Source: Micromonospora coerulea
Lineage (GTDB): Bacteria > Actinomycetota > Actinomycetes > Mycobacteriales > Micromonosporaceae
Direction: 5' to 3'
Length of the DNA: 64,000 nucleotides
Assembly: GCF_016598485.1 (NCBI RefSeq)
Contig: NZ_JAEMUW010000020.1
Coordinates: forward strand, 57,933 to 121,932
Below are positions 15,412 to 23,338 of this stretch, piece by piece. Within the stretch, counting starts at the first letter, position 1. Every line of letters begins with the position of its first letter. The notes under the pieces are model-generated. The model had not been told where the DNA came from, made no database searches, and worked only from the letters and a program-made list of their open reading frames with translations. The position numbers and the translations under genes were made by a program.

Positions 15412-15954
15412 TCACCGCAGGTGCGACTCGACAAGTGCCACCCGGTCGCCGACCGGGCCGGGTGGCACGACGACGAGTTCATAGCCGTGTTCGCGGTACA
15501 CCTGCTCATGCGTACGGGCGAAGACCAGTGCCTCGGCGAGGCTGATCCGGCGGGTCGCCGTGCGGGTCACGAAGCCCAGCGGTCCGATGAGGAAGACCTG
15601 CCGCTGGTAGATCGCGTCGCGGATGGCCCGCTTCACCTCCTCGGCCAGCGCGGCCGTCACCGGCCGCTTTTGGTACCGGGCCAGGGCCAGGGTGCACAGC
15701 GGCGACCGGTCGTACACCTGCACCTTGGCCGGTGGCTGCGCCCGCTGACGCCGGCCCTGCTCCGTCGCCACCAGGTCGAGGAAGTCGTCCCGCGTCCAGG
15801 GCTCGTCGCAGCCGTCGGCCTGGCGGCGGGCGATCATCTCCGTGGCGACCTCGGCGACGACGTGATGACCGCGCAGTCGTAGCTGCTCCAGGATCGTGGT
15901 CTTGCCCGCCCCGGGCGCTCCGGTCAGGACGTACCGCCGCGCCTGGTCACCCAC
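15412..15954 (-). CDS. AAA-type NTPase/kinase (AAA_28-like)
   Basis: 180 residues from GTG 15954, with GGGAGGAA upstream; the longer frame to 16008 has no site. P-loop GAPGAGKTT at 12-20 near the N-terminus, a LRLRGHHVVAEVATEMI strand-helix, YDRSPLCTLALARY and a C-terminal YELVVVPPG strand. This is the NadR/thymidylate-kinase-like AAA_28 group, often annotated as ATPase. Substrate unknown. It is divergent from the recombinase at 16054 with only 99 bp between, so the two may share control. Confidence 0.75.
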   Translation of the reverse strand: MGDQARRYVLTGAPGAGKTTILEQLRLRGHHVVAEVATEMIARRQADGCDEPWTRDDFLDLVATEQGRRQRAQPPAKVQVYDRSPLCTLALARYQKRPVTAALAEEVKRAIRDAIYQRQVFLIGPLGFVTRTATRRISLAEALVFARTHEQVYREHGYELVVVPPGPVGDRVALVESHLR

Positions 15955-16018
15955 CAGGTTCCTCCCTCGTGTGGACCGCTGCTCGGGGCGAACCGTATGC
16001 CACTGCACTTCCCCACCG

Positions 16019-16059
16019 TTGTCCTGACGTGAAAATCATGCATAATATCCCTTATGCAT
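16019..16059 (+). promoter_or_regulatory. Leaderless promoter with palindromic operator for the recombinase gene
   Basis: TTGTCC (16019-16024), 16 bases, then CATAAT (16041-16046), with the ATG 7 bases later at 16054. The palindrome ATGCATAA-TATCCC-TTATGCAT (16038-16059) covers the -10 box and the start codon, so a protein bound there would block transcription. Confidence 0.6.
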
Positions 16060-17067
16060 GACAAACGGGACGAATCGGTAGAGGCGCTGATCGAGGAGTT
16101 CCTGACGGCCCGGGCCACCCGCAAGCCCTCCCCGCACACCCTCGAGGCGTACCGCCGGGACCTGCGGGGCATCGCCACCCTGGTCGGTGAGGATTCGACC
16201 CCTCCTCTCCCCCTCGACCGGCTGATGATCACCGCCCTCTCCCCCCGGGTCATGCGGGCGGCGTTCGCCCGGTACGCGGCCCCCCGCGCCGCCGCCTCGG
16301 TGCACCGGGCCTGGTCCACCTGGAACAGCTTCTTCACCTTCCTGGTCGCCGAGGAGGTCGTACCGGGAAATCCGATGCCGGCGGTCGGACGGCCCCGCGC
16401 CCCGCTCCCCCAGCCCAAGCCGCTGCGCGGCGAGAACACCCCGGAGGAACTGCTCGCCGCGGTGGCCCGCGAGGACGGCCGGCAGCGCGACCCGTGGCCG
16501 GAGCGGGACGTGGCGGTGCTGGCGCTCGCGCTGTGCGCCGGGCTGCGCCTGTCCGAGCTGCTGGCGTTGCGGGTGGCGTCGCTGTCGGGTCGCGACGGTG
16601 AGCGGCGCGTTGACGTGGCCGGCAAGGGTGGGCGGCCCCGGGTGGTGCCGATCGAGGCGGACCTGGACCGGGTGGTGGCGGACTACCTGGACAGCCGGCG
16701 GCGCCGGTTCGGGGCGCGCAGCGTGCGGCCGGACTCGCCGCTGCTGGTGGACCGGCGCGGTGAGCCGCTGCGTCGGGGTGGTCTGCAGTATCTGGTGGAG
16801 TCGTGTTACCGGCGGGCGGGCGTTGGTGACCGGGTGCCGCGCGGGGCGCGGCTGCACGCGTTGCGGCACACCTTCGCCACCCGGCTGGCGGAGGACGGGG
16901 CGAGCGCGGCGGAGATCATGCGGTTGCTGGGGCATGCGTCGTTGGCGTCGTCGCAGACGTACATCGAGGTGACGGCGGGTCAGCAGCGGGCGGCGGTGCG
17001 GTCCAACCGGACCAATCGCGCGTTGGCCGGGTTGGCGGGTGGCCGGCCTGTCGGGCCTCGGGGCTAG
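16054..17067 (+). CDS. XerC/XerD-like tyrosine recombinase
   Basis: 337 residues, the size of Xer enzymes. N-terminal core-binding domain 7-105 (SPHTLEAYRRDLRG). Catalytic residues are complete: Arg165 in GLRLSE, Lys191 in GKGGRPR, His268/Arg271 in HALRHTF, His294 in LLGHASL and Tyr303 in QTYIEV. It may be a transposon or integrative-element recombinase rather than the chromosomal XerC, because it lies beside a TnpB remnant and not in the usual core context. The start codon sits within an operator-like palindrome. Confidence 0.85.
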   Translation: MHDKRDESVEALIEEFLTARATRKPSPHTLEAYRRDLRGIATLVGEDSTPPLPLDRLMITALSPRVMRAAFARYAAPRAAASVHRAWSTWNSFFTFLVAEEVVPGNPMPAVGRPRAPLPQPKPLRGENTPEELLAAVAREDGRQRDPWPERDVAVLALALCAGLRLSELLALRVASLSGRDGERRVDVAGKGGRPRVVPIEADLDRVVADYLDSRRRRFGARSVRPDSPLLVDRRGEPLRRGGLQYLVESCYRRAGVGDRVPRGARLHALRHTFATRLAEDGASAAEIMRLLGHASLASSQTYIEVTAGQQRAAVRSNRTNRALAGLAGGRPVGPRG

Positions 17068-17085
17068 TGCGGTGTCCACTAACGT

Positions 17086-17500
17086 TCACCGGGTTTGCGG
17101 TGGGTGTTGTGGATCCTCGCCGTGGGGCGAGCGACTCCCCACCGGTTGGTGGGGCGGGCCTGCGCGGGCCAACTGATCCTCGCGCCGCCCGGGGTGGGCG
17201 GCGGGGGTGGCGTCGGGACCGCCCGGCACCGGGTAGGTGCCGGCCGGCTCGACGGTGCGTGACCACCTGCGGCAGCACGACGGCCGTCGGGGTGGTGGGT
17301 CCACCACCCGGGGTGCGGGTGGCGATGTTGGCGGCCGCGACCAGGTCACGGTGCCCGGAGAACGCGCAGTGCGGGCAGGTGCTGCACCACGGCGCGTTGG
17401 TCGGCAAGGTGGACGCGTCGGCCGACCGGAAGGCGTCGGTCCTGCAGGTGGACGCCGTGCATGAGGATGTGCCGTTCACGGCGGCGATGGCGCAGGCGGT
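17086..17500 (-). pseudogene. tnpB: IS605/IS200-family TnpB C-terminal remnant
   Basis: The minus-strand frame through 17280-17500 contains CSTCPHC and HRDLVAAANIATR, the zinc-ribbon half and last RuvC Asp motif of OrfB/TnpB proteins, followed by the Arg/His/Pro-rich tail of actinobacterial members. Nothing upstream matches the RuvC I or II motifs, and the tail is split between two frames with one ending at 17086. It is a decayed insertion-sequence end. Confidence 0.6.
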
Positions 17501-17574
17501 GCGGGCGGAGCTGGCGGCGTTGGCGGGGTGGCTGGGGTTGGCGGCTGTGGTGCCGGCGGGCGGCGTGGTCGGCG

Positions 17575-17952
17575 TCAGGCGGGGCTGATGTGCGCGGCGA
17601 GGATCCGCCAGCCCTGCTCGTCGTCGTAGGTCCAGGTGCGGGTGTAGCGCAGGCGGGCGGCGAACGGGGCGCCGGCGTACGTCCCCGTCACCCGGGCGAG
17701 GAGGAAGGTGACTCCGGTGGACCCGGCGACGATCAGCTCCAGGTCTTCCTGCGCCAGTTCGTCGATGACGGAGGTGCCGTCGTGGTGGGCGGCGAGGTCG
17801 TCCTGCTTGGTGTGCCGGCCGCCGTCGGGGCCGATGGCGATCAGGTCGTCGTGGAGCAGTTGGTCGAGGGTGGCGACGTCGCCGGCCCGTTGGGCGGCCT
17901 GGAGGCGGCGTTCGGCGTCGAACAGCTCGGCCTCGCGTTCGCTGTCCGGCAT
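17575..17952 (-). CDS. SnoaL-like/NTF2-like protein (DUF4440)
   Basis: 125 residues. N-terminal helix (EREAELFDAERRLQAAQRAGD), LHDDLIAIGPDG and a C-terminal WTYDDEQGWRILAAHIS strand pair define the cone-shaped NTF2 fold of DUF4440. Such proteins are cytoplasmic and of unknown ligand. Clear AGGAGG ribosome-binding site before ATG 17952. It stands alone between the TnpB remnant and a nucleotidyltransferase remnant. Confidence 0.8.
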   Translation of the reverse strand: MPDSEREAELFDAERRLQAAQRAGDVATLDQLLHDDLIAIGPDGGRHTKQDDLAAHHDGTSVIDELAQEDLELIVAGSTGVTFLLARVTGTYAGAPFAARLRYTRTWTYDDEQGWRILAAHISPA

Positions 17953-18119
17953 GTCGCGGTCCTCCTGGTGCTGTGCCGGCCGGTGGCGCCGGCGTCCGTC
18001 CCGGTGTCCAGCGTATCGGCGTACGGCCCGGGGCTGGTGCGTCTCGGACCACGCTGGCCGCCCGGATGCGGGTTCAGTTGACCGGCGGGTGACGGCGTAG
18101 GGCCGGGGGCGGTGGCACG

Positions 18120-18400
18120 ATGTGCCGGATGCGGGTGGGCCGGGCGCGTGCGGTGGCGGTGGAGTGGGTGCGGGAGCATGCGCGGTGGGAGCCGGGTGTG
18201 CGGGGCGCGTTCTTCAGCGGCTCGACGGTCGGGTTGCCGGACGACGCGGTGCTGCCGGCGTCGTCGGAGGTGGACGTGTTGCTGGTGCGGGACGAGCCGG
18301 CGGGCAAGCTGGGCAAGTTCCGCCACCGTGGGGTGTTGTTGGAGGTCACGGCGCTGACCTGGGCGGATCTGGGGGTGGTGTCGGCGACGCTGCGGCGGCG
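18120..18400 (+). pseudogene. Nucleotidyltransferase-domain remnant
   Basis: The first 85 codons resemble the start of an aminoglycoside-type nucleotidyltransferase: GSTVGLPDDAVLPASSEVDV carries the GS motif and a degenerate D-x-D (E-x-D), followed by HRGVLLEVTALTWADL. After that the frame becomes Gly/Arg/Cys-rich low-complexity sequence running into folD. Helical domains and the third acidic residue are missing, so it is broken. Confidence 0.5.
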
Positions 18401-18555
18401 GCGGGCGGGTTGCCGGGGTGGTGGCGGGTGCGGTCGGCGGGTGGGGTGTGGCAGGCTGACCGTTGACGCGACTGGCGGCACCGGGGATGGCTGTAACCAT
18501 CGGGGAGCTCGTCGCGGGGGTCGACCGCCTGGGCCTCCGCGGGGCGAGGTGTGGC

Positions 18556-19434
18556 ATGTCTTCTTCGGGTACGACGGCTCGGTTGCTGCCGGGTGGGCCG
18601 GTGGCGGAGCGGGTGCTGGCGGAGGTCGCCGATGATGTGGTGGCGCTGCGCGCGGCGGGGGTGACGCCGGCGTTGGCGACGGTGCTGGTGGGTGACGACG
18701 ACGCCAGCGCCGGGTACATCCGGATCAAGCAGCGGCAGGCGGCGGAACTGGGGTTCGCTTCGCCGCACGTGCACCTGCCGGCCTCGAGCTCCCAGGCGGA
18801 TCTGCATCGGGTGTTGGAGGATTTCAACGCGGACAAGGATGTGCACGGGGTGCTGGTGCAGTATCCGATCCCGGGGCATCTGGACTACGACCGGGCGTTG
18901 CAGGTGCTGGATCCGGACAAGGATGTCGACGGGCTGCACCCGGTGAACATGGGGCGGCTGGCGTTGGGTCTGCCGGGGCCGCTGCCGTGCACGCCGGCGG
19001 GCATCGAGGCGCTCCTGGCGTTCCACGGGGTGCCGGTGGCGGGCCGGGAGGTGGTGATCCTGGGTCGGGGCGCCACGCTGGGTCGGCCGTTGGCGATGCT
19101 GCTGGCGCAGAAGCGGCCGACGGCGAACGCGGCGGTGACGGTGGTGCACACCGGGGTGGCGGACTGGCCGCGCTACACGCGGCGGGCGGAGATCCTGATC
19201 GCCGCGGCGGGGGTGCCGGGCATCATCCAGCCGGAGCATGTGCGTCCGGGTGCGGTGGTGGTCGGCGGCGGGGTGCGCTACGAGGGCCGGCGGCTGCTGC
19301 CGGACGTGGACGAGTCGGTTGCCGAGGTGGCGGGGGCGATCACGCCGCGGGTCGGTGGGGTGGGGCCGACGACGGTGGCGATGCTGTTCCGCAACGCGGT
19401 GGTCGCGGCGCGGCGGGCGGCCGGGCTGGGCTGA
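18556..19434 (+). CDS. folD: Bifunctional methylenetetrahydrofolate dehydrogenase/cyclohydrolase
   Basis: 292 residues. It interconverts 5,10-methylene-, methenyl- and 10-formyl-tetrahydrofolate, supplying one-carbon units for purines and formylmethionine in the cytoplasm. Tyr54 and Lys58 in GYIRIK are the cyclohydrolase pair; VLVQYPIP, DVDGLHPVN and PCTPAGI are folate-binding motifs; the Rossmann part has ILGRGATLGRP; the end has GGVGPTTVAML. ATG 18556 is chosen from GAGGTG upstream; the frame extends further up but is unlike FolD. It is the first clear core gene to the right of the island. Confidence 0.93.
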   Translation: MSSSGTTARLLPGGPVAERVLAEVADDVVALRAAGVTPALATVLVGDDDASAGYIRIKQRQAAELGFASPHVHLPASSSQADLHRVLEDFNADKDVHGVLVQYPIPGHLDYDRALQVLDPDKDVDGLHPVNMGRLALGLPGPLPCTPAGIEALLAFHGVPVAGREVVILGRGATLGRPLAMLLAQKRPTANAAVTVVHTGVADWPRYTRRAEILIAAAGVPGIIQPEHVRPGAVVVGGGVRYEGRRLLPDVDESVAEVAGAITPRVGGVGPTTVAMLFRNAVVAARRAAGLG

Positions 19435-19501
19435 GCCGGTCGCGGTGGCGGTGGGCCGGTCGGCGACGGGGCCGCCCCGGCTCGCCGGCGCCGCGCGCCG
19501 G

Positions 19502-20287
19502 TCAGCCGAGGTCGACGATGAGCGGCCGGTGGTCGGAGATGGCGGACAGCGGGGTGTCGACGGCGGTGACCGGTGGGAGCCGGTCGAGGCCCTGCCGGTC
19601 GGCGAGGACGTGGTCGAGTTGCACGCGGGGCTGCCCGGCGGGGTAGGTGGGGCGGCGGCCGAGGGGTTGCCAGCGGGACAGCAGGGCGGCGGGCCCGGCG
19701 GGGAGGTTGAGGTCGCCGAGGAGGATCCGCGGGGCGGGCAGGGTGCGCAGGGCGCGGACGACCCGGCGCAGTTGCAGCATGTTCCAGCCGGGCACGAAGG
19801 ACAGGTGGGTGGCGGCGACGGTGAGCGGGCCGTGCGGGGTGTCCAGCAGGGCGGCGAGGACGACGCGGGGTTCGTCGCGCAGCAGGACGAGGCCGCCGCC
19901 GGGCCCGGGGGCGTAGATCGGGGACCGTACGGGGGCGGGTCGCAGCCGGGTGACCTGCCAGGAGCGTACGGGGTACCGGCTGACCAGGCCGATGCCGTAG
20001 CAGGGTTCGCCGTGTCCGTCGTCGTCGTGGGTCAGGGGGCGGAACTGTTCGCCGGGGGTGCCGACGACGGCGGCGGCGAAGCGGTGTTCGGGGGCGCCCA
20101 GGGCGCGGGCGGCGATGGCGGTGAGGTCGAGCTTGCCGCTGCGGGACTGGTCGCGGTCGACCTCCTGTAGGGCGAGGACGTCGGCGTCGATGGCGGCGAC
20201 GGCGGTGGTGAGCCGGTCGGGGTCGACGAGTCCGTCGGTGAGGGATCGCCCGTGCAGCAGGTTGAAGGTGGCCAGGCGCACCTGCAC
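19502..20287 (-). CDS. Endonuclease/exonuclease/phosphatase (EEP) family protein
   Basis: 261 residues. EEP motifs in order: RLATFNLLHG (Asn8), LALQEVDRDQ (metal Glu), AATHLSF (catalytic His), ILLGDLNLP (Asp and Asn) and ISDHRPL (final Asp-His pair). This matches the metal-dependent hydrolase fold of DNase I and ExoIII. No signal peptide, so intracellular; the substrate could be nucleic acid or a phosphodiester. Convergent with folD. Confidence 0.87.
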   Translation of the reverse strand: MQVRLATFNLLHGRSLTDGLVDPDRLTTAVAAIDADVLALQEVDRDQSRSGKLDLTAIAARALGAPEHRFAAAVVGTPGEQFRPLTHDDDGHGEPCYGIGLVSRYPVRSWQVTRLRPAPVRSPIYAPGPGGGLVLLRDEPRVVLAALLDTPHGPLTVAATHLSFVPGWNMLQLRRVVRALRTLPAPRILLGDLNLPAGPAALLSRWQPLGRRPTYPAGQPRVQLDHVLADRQGLDRLPPVTAVDTPLSAISDHRPLIVDLG

Positions 20288-20316
20288 ACCCTACGTCGCC
20301 GTGGCACAGTTGCCGG

Positions 20317-20403
20317 GTGCTCAAGGCGTTGGTCTGTTCGGTGCTGGTGTTCGTGGCGGTGGCGTCGGTGGGGTTGTGGTTGCGCCGGCGGCGGGGTCGC
20401 TGA
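20317..20403 (+). CDS. Possible 28-residue single-pass membrane protein
   Basis: GTG 20317 to TGA 20403 encodes VLKALVCSVLVFVAVASVGL followed by WLRRRRGR: one hydrophobic helix with a basic C-terminus, ideal for an inserted micro-protein. It fills most of the gap between the EEP and TauE/SafE genes. There is no strong ribosome-binding site. Similar length and charge patterns could arise by chance in GC-rich sequence. Confidence 0.35.
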   Translation: MLKALVCSVLVFVAVASVGLWLRRRRGR

Positions 20404-20506
20404 CGCCCGGCGGCGGGGCGGGCCCGGCGGCGGCCGCCTGTCCGGGTGGTGAGCCTGGCCACAGGTGGTCTCGTCGGCTGGTCGCGGGTGGGAAGAATGG
20501 CCGCCC

Positions 20507-21280
20507 GTGGATCCCTTGTCGCTGACCACCCTGCTGACCGCGGCCGCCATGGCGGGCTGGGTGGACGCGGTGGTCGGCGGGGGCGGGTTGTTGCTGCTGC
20601 CGGCGTTGCTGTTGGCCGCGCCGGGGGTGCCGGTGGCCACGGCGTTGGGTACGAACAAGCTGGCGGCGATCTTCGGTACCTCGACGGCGGCGGTGACGTA
20701 CGCGCGGCGCACGAAGCTGGACTGGGCGGTGGCGGGGCCGTCGGCCGGCCTGGCGGTGCTGACCGCCGGGGTGGGCGCGGCGCTGGCGGGTTGGGTGCCG
20801 GCGGGTGCGTACCGCCCGGTGGTGCTGGCGGTGCTGGTGTCGGTGGCGGTGTTCGTGCTGGCGCGCCCCCGGCTGGGGGTGGTGGCGCAGCCGGCGCGGC
20901 GGACCCGCGCCCGGGTCGTCGCGGCGGTGGCGGTGGCGGGGCTGGGCATCGCCCTGTACGACGGGCTGATCGGCCCGGGGACGGGCACGTTCCTGGTGCT
21001 GGCGTTCACCGCGCTGGTGGGTGCGGACTTCGTGCACGGCTCGGCGATGGCGAAGGTGGTCAACGCGGGCACGAACCTGGGCGCGCTGGTGGTGTTCGCG
21101 TGGACGGGGCACGTGTGGTGGCTGCTGGGCGCGGCGATGGCGGTGTGCAACGTCGCCGGCGCCGCGCTGGGCGCGCGGATGGCGTTGCGGCGCGGCGCCG
21201 GTTTCGTGCGGGTGGTGCTGCTGGTGGTGGTGCTGGCCCTGGTCGGGAAGCTGGGCTACGACCAGTGGCTGGCCAGCTGA
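20507..21280 (+). CDS. TauE/SafE (TSUP) family transporter
   Basis: 257 residues from GTG 20507, chosen because the sequence before it lacks family features. About eight membrane helices in two halves: GWVDAVVGGGGLLLLPALL with ALGTNKLAAIFGT in the first, and LIGPGTGTFLVLAF with NAGTNLGALVVF in the second. The paired GTNK/GTN motifs are typical of TSUP proteins, which export sulfite, organosulfonates or other anions. The substrate cannot be assigned. Confidence 0.88.
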   Translation: MDPLSLTTLLTAAAMAGWVDAVVGGGGLLLLPALLLAAPGVPVATALGTNKLAAIFGTSTAAVTYARRTKLDWAVAGPSAGLAVLTAGVGAALAGWVPAGAYRPVVLAVLVSVAVFVLARPRLGVVAQPARRTRARVVAAVAVAGLGIALYDGLIGPGTGTFLVLAFTALVGADFVHGSAMAKVVNAGTNLGALVVFAWTGHVWWLLGAAMAVCNVAGAALGARMALRRGAGFVRVVLLVVVLALVGKLGYDQWLAS

Positions 21281-21293
21281 CCGGCCGGTGGGT

Positions 21294-21329
21294 CGCCTGA
21301 CCGGCCGGCGGCGGGCGTCGGCTCAGGCG
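21294..21329. terminator. Hairpin between convergent genes
   Basis: CGCCTGA (21294-21300) pairs with TCAGGCG (21323-21329), which includes the nitroreductase stop codon. Additional CCG/CGG pairing lies inside. A shared terminator for the TSUP and nitroreductase genes is likely. Confidence 0.4.
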
Positions 21330-21922
21330 TGTCGGACGACGTCGTCGTAGTCGAGCCGGGGCAGCCGGGGGAACCAGGCGTCCGGGCCGGGCTTGCCGAT
21401 GTTGACCACGAGCACGGACCTCCAGCCGTTGTCGGCGAAGAACTCCTTGTCGAGGCCGTCGGCGTCGAAGCCGCCCATCGGTCCGGCGGCCAGCCCGGCG
21501 GCCCGCACGGCGAGCAGCCAGTAGCCGATCTGCAGGGTGGCGTTGAACCGGGCCATCCGCTCGCGGGCCTGCACGTCGCCCGCGAGGGCGTCGCGCATCT
21601 GCGCGCGGATCGGGAAGACCCGCGGGATGAACTCGTGGAAGTCGGTGTCGGCGGCCAGCACGGCGACGACCGGTGCGGACGCGGTCTTGGCCCGGTTGCC
21701 CTCGTTCATGTGGGTGAGCAGCCGTTCGCGGGGCTCACCGTCGCGGATGTAGAGCACCCGCAGCGGCTGGGTGTTCGCGGCGGTGGGCGGGTACTTGGCG
21801 AGTTCGAAGATGGCCCGCAGTTGCTCGTCGCTGACGGGTTCGTCGGTGAACGTGTTGGCGGTGCGGGCGTCGGTGAACAGCTGCGCCCGCGCCTCGGGGT
21901 GCAGGGTGATCAGGTCGGTCAT
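21323..21922 (-). CDS. Nitroreductase-family oxidoreductase (RutE/HypO/YodC-like)
   Basis: 199 residues from ATG 21922 (GAGGATC upstream). FMN-binding motifs: ARTANTFTDEPV (N-terminal phosphate site), YPPTAANTQPLRVLYI, and the C-terminal VLVVNIGKPG. This group reduces quinones, nitro compounds or malonic semialdehyde with NAD(P)H. It is divergent from a HxlR/DUF24 regulator across a YodB-like box, the arrangement known from Bacillus subtilis hypR-hypO and yodB-yodC, which respond to quinones and disulfide stress. A detoxification role is inferred. Confidence 0.87.
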   Translation of the reverse strand: MTDLITLHPEARAQLFTDARTANTFTDEPVSDEQLRAIFELAKYPPTAANTQPLRVLYIRDGEPRERLLTHMNEGNRAKTASAPVVAVLAADTDFHEFIPRVFPIRAQMRDALAGDVQARERMARFNATLQIGYWLLAVRAAGLAAGPMGGFDADGLDKEFFADNGWRSVLVVNIGKPGPDAWFPRLPRLDYDDVVRHA

Positions 21923-21948
21923 CAGGGATCCTCGCTCTGATTGGGGTC

Positions 21949-21963
21949 CTACTGCAACAGTAG
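21949..21963. promoter_or_regulatory. YodB/HypR-like operator
   Basis: CTACTG-CAA-CAGTAG is a perfect 6-3-6 inverted repeat; read on the minus strand it is CTACTGTTGCAGTAG. It resembles the TACT-N5/6-AGTA boxes bound by DUF24 regulators. A TACTGT inside it could be the -10 of the nitroreductase gene. Confidence 0.5.
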
Positions 21964-22018
21964 CAGCTAGCTTTTTAGTAGTGCCGTGTCGTGTCGGCGC
22001 GGCCGGTATCCTCGAGGT

Positions 22019-22381
22019 ATGAGGGCCAGGCCGGAAGTCGGCGGCACAGCGCGGGCGTGCGACGGGGGGATCGCCCGCGCCTTCGCGTTCCTCGGCAAGC
22101 GGTGGAACGGCGTGCTGCTGGGCACCCTGGCCAACGGACCGGCCGGCTTCGCCGAGCTGACCCGCGCACTTCCGGGGATCAGCGAATCGGTGCTCTCCGA
22201 CCGCCTCGGCGAACTGGCCCGGGTGGGGCTGGTCTCCCGGACCGTGCGGGAGGGGCCCCCGCTGGGGGTCAGCTACCAGCTCACCGAGCGGGGCGCGGCG
22301 CTGGTGCCCGCCCTGGACGCCCTGGCGCGCTGGGCCCACGAGAACCTGCCCGTCGAACCGGCAGGCCGCCCCGGCTGCTGA
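22019..22381 (+). CDS. HxlR/DUF24 redox-type regulator
   Basis: 120 residues. The N-terminal Cys14 in RACDGGIARAFAFLGKRW is in the position of the redox-sensing Cys of YodB, HypR and CatR. Helix-turn-helix SESVLSDRLGELAR and wing YQLTERG follow. TATCCT (22007-22012) lies 6 bases before the ATG, so the mRNA may be leaderless. The divergent nitroreductase is the probable target, released on Cys oxidation or alkylation. The only other Cys is at the very C-terminus. Confidence 0.83.
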   Translation: MRARPEVGGTARACDGGIARAFAFLGKRWNGVLLGTLANGPAGFAELTRALPGISESVLSDRLGELARVGLVSRTVREGPPLGVSYQLTERGAALVPALDALARWAHENLPVEPAGRPGC

Positions 22382-22405
22382 CCGGCGCTGTGTGATCATC
22401 GTCGG

Positions 22406-23179
22406 ATGCCGGTACGCGCCGAACACGACCGGGCCGTCCTGGCCGACCTGCTGAGCCGGGACCCGGTGCTGCACGCGTACCAGCTGGGCGACCTGGACGA
22501 CTTCTTCTGGCCGTACACCTCGTGGTTTCGCCGTGGTGAGCAGGTGGCGTTGCTGTACCACGGGGTGCAGCTGCCGACGCTGCTGGCGTTCGCGGCCCCG
22601 CCGCGGGTGGCGGAGTTGGCGGCGCTGCTGACCGACGTCGCGCCGCTGCTGCCGGCCCGGTCGTGGGCGCACCTGTCCCCCGGCCTGGACGCGACCCTGG
22701 CGCGGTGGTTCCACGTCAGCGACGCCGCGCCGCACCACCGGATGGCGCTGACCGACCCGGCGCGGCTGGCCCGGGTCGCCCCCGCCGGCGAGGTACTCGG
22801 CCCGGCCGACCTGCCCGAGCTGCTCAACCTCTACGCCGCCGCGTACCCGGGCAACTGGTTCGACCCGCGGATGCTGGACACCGGCCAGTACGTCGGCATC
22901 CGCGCCGCCGGTGAGCTGGTCGCCGTCGCCGGTGTGCACGTCTGGTCGCCGGCCTTCCGGGTGGCCGCCCTGGGCAACGTCACCACTGACCCGAAGGCAC
23001 GGGGGCGCGGCCTGGCCGGGGCTGCCGTGGCCGCGCTCTGCGCCCGGCTGCGCGACAGCGTCGACCACGTCACGCTCAACGTGCGCGCGGACAACCGGGC
23101 GGCGCTGCGGCTCTACGACCGGCTGGGCTTCACCCGGGTGGCCGACTTCGTCGAGTGCGGCCTTCGCCACCGCCGGTGA
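22406..23179 (+). CDS. GNAT-family N-acetyltransferase
   Basis: 257 residues. The N-terminal half (1-125) is a degenerate GNAT-like domain; the C-terminal half has the acetyl-CoA motif TTDPKARGRGLAGAAVAALC and the closing LNVRADNRAALRLYDRLGF. Two-domain GNATs of this form act on small amines or peptides. It begins 24 bp after the HxlR stop, so co-transcription is possible, linking it to redox stress. Substrate unknown. Confidence 0.85.
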   Translation: MPVRAEHDRAVLADLLSRDPVLHAYQLGDLDDFFWPYTSWFRRGEQVALLYHGVQLPTLLAFAAPPRVAELAALLTDVAPLLPARSWAHLSPGLDATLARWFHVSDAAPHHRMALTDPARLARVAPAGEVLGPADLPELLNLYAAAYPGNWFDPRMLDTGQYVGIRAAGELVAVAGVHVWSPAFRVAALGNVTTDPKARGRGLAGAAVAALCARLRDSVDHVTLNVRADNRAALRLYDRLGFTRVADFVECGLRHRR

Positions 23180-23338
23180 CGGCAGGCGCCCTGCACGCTG
23201 AGTCGTCCAGCCGCCACGCCAGGTCAACAACCCGACCGTGAACTGGGCATATGTCGGACCGACCGCGGCCCGCCGGGCCCCTAGCGTCTCCTGGCAGAGG
23301 CCGCGCTCATCAGGCGCGGCGGAGCTGAAGGAGTCACG

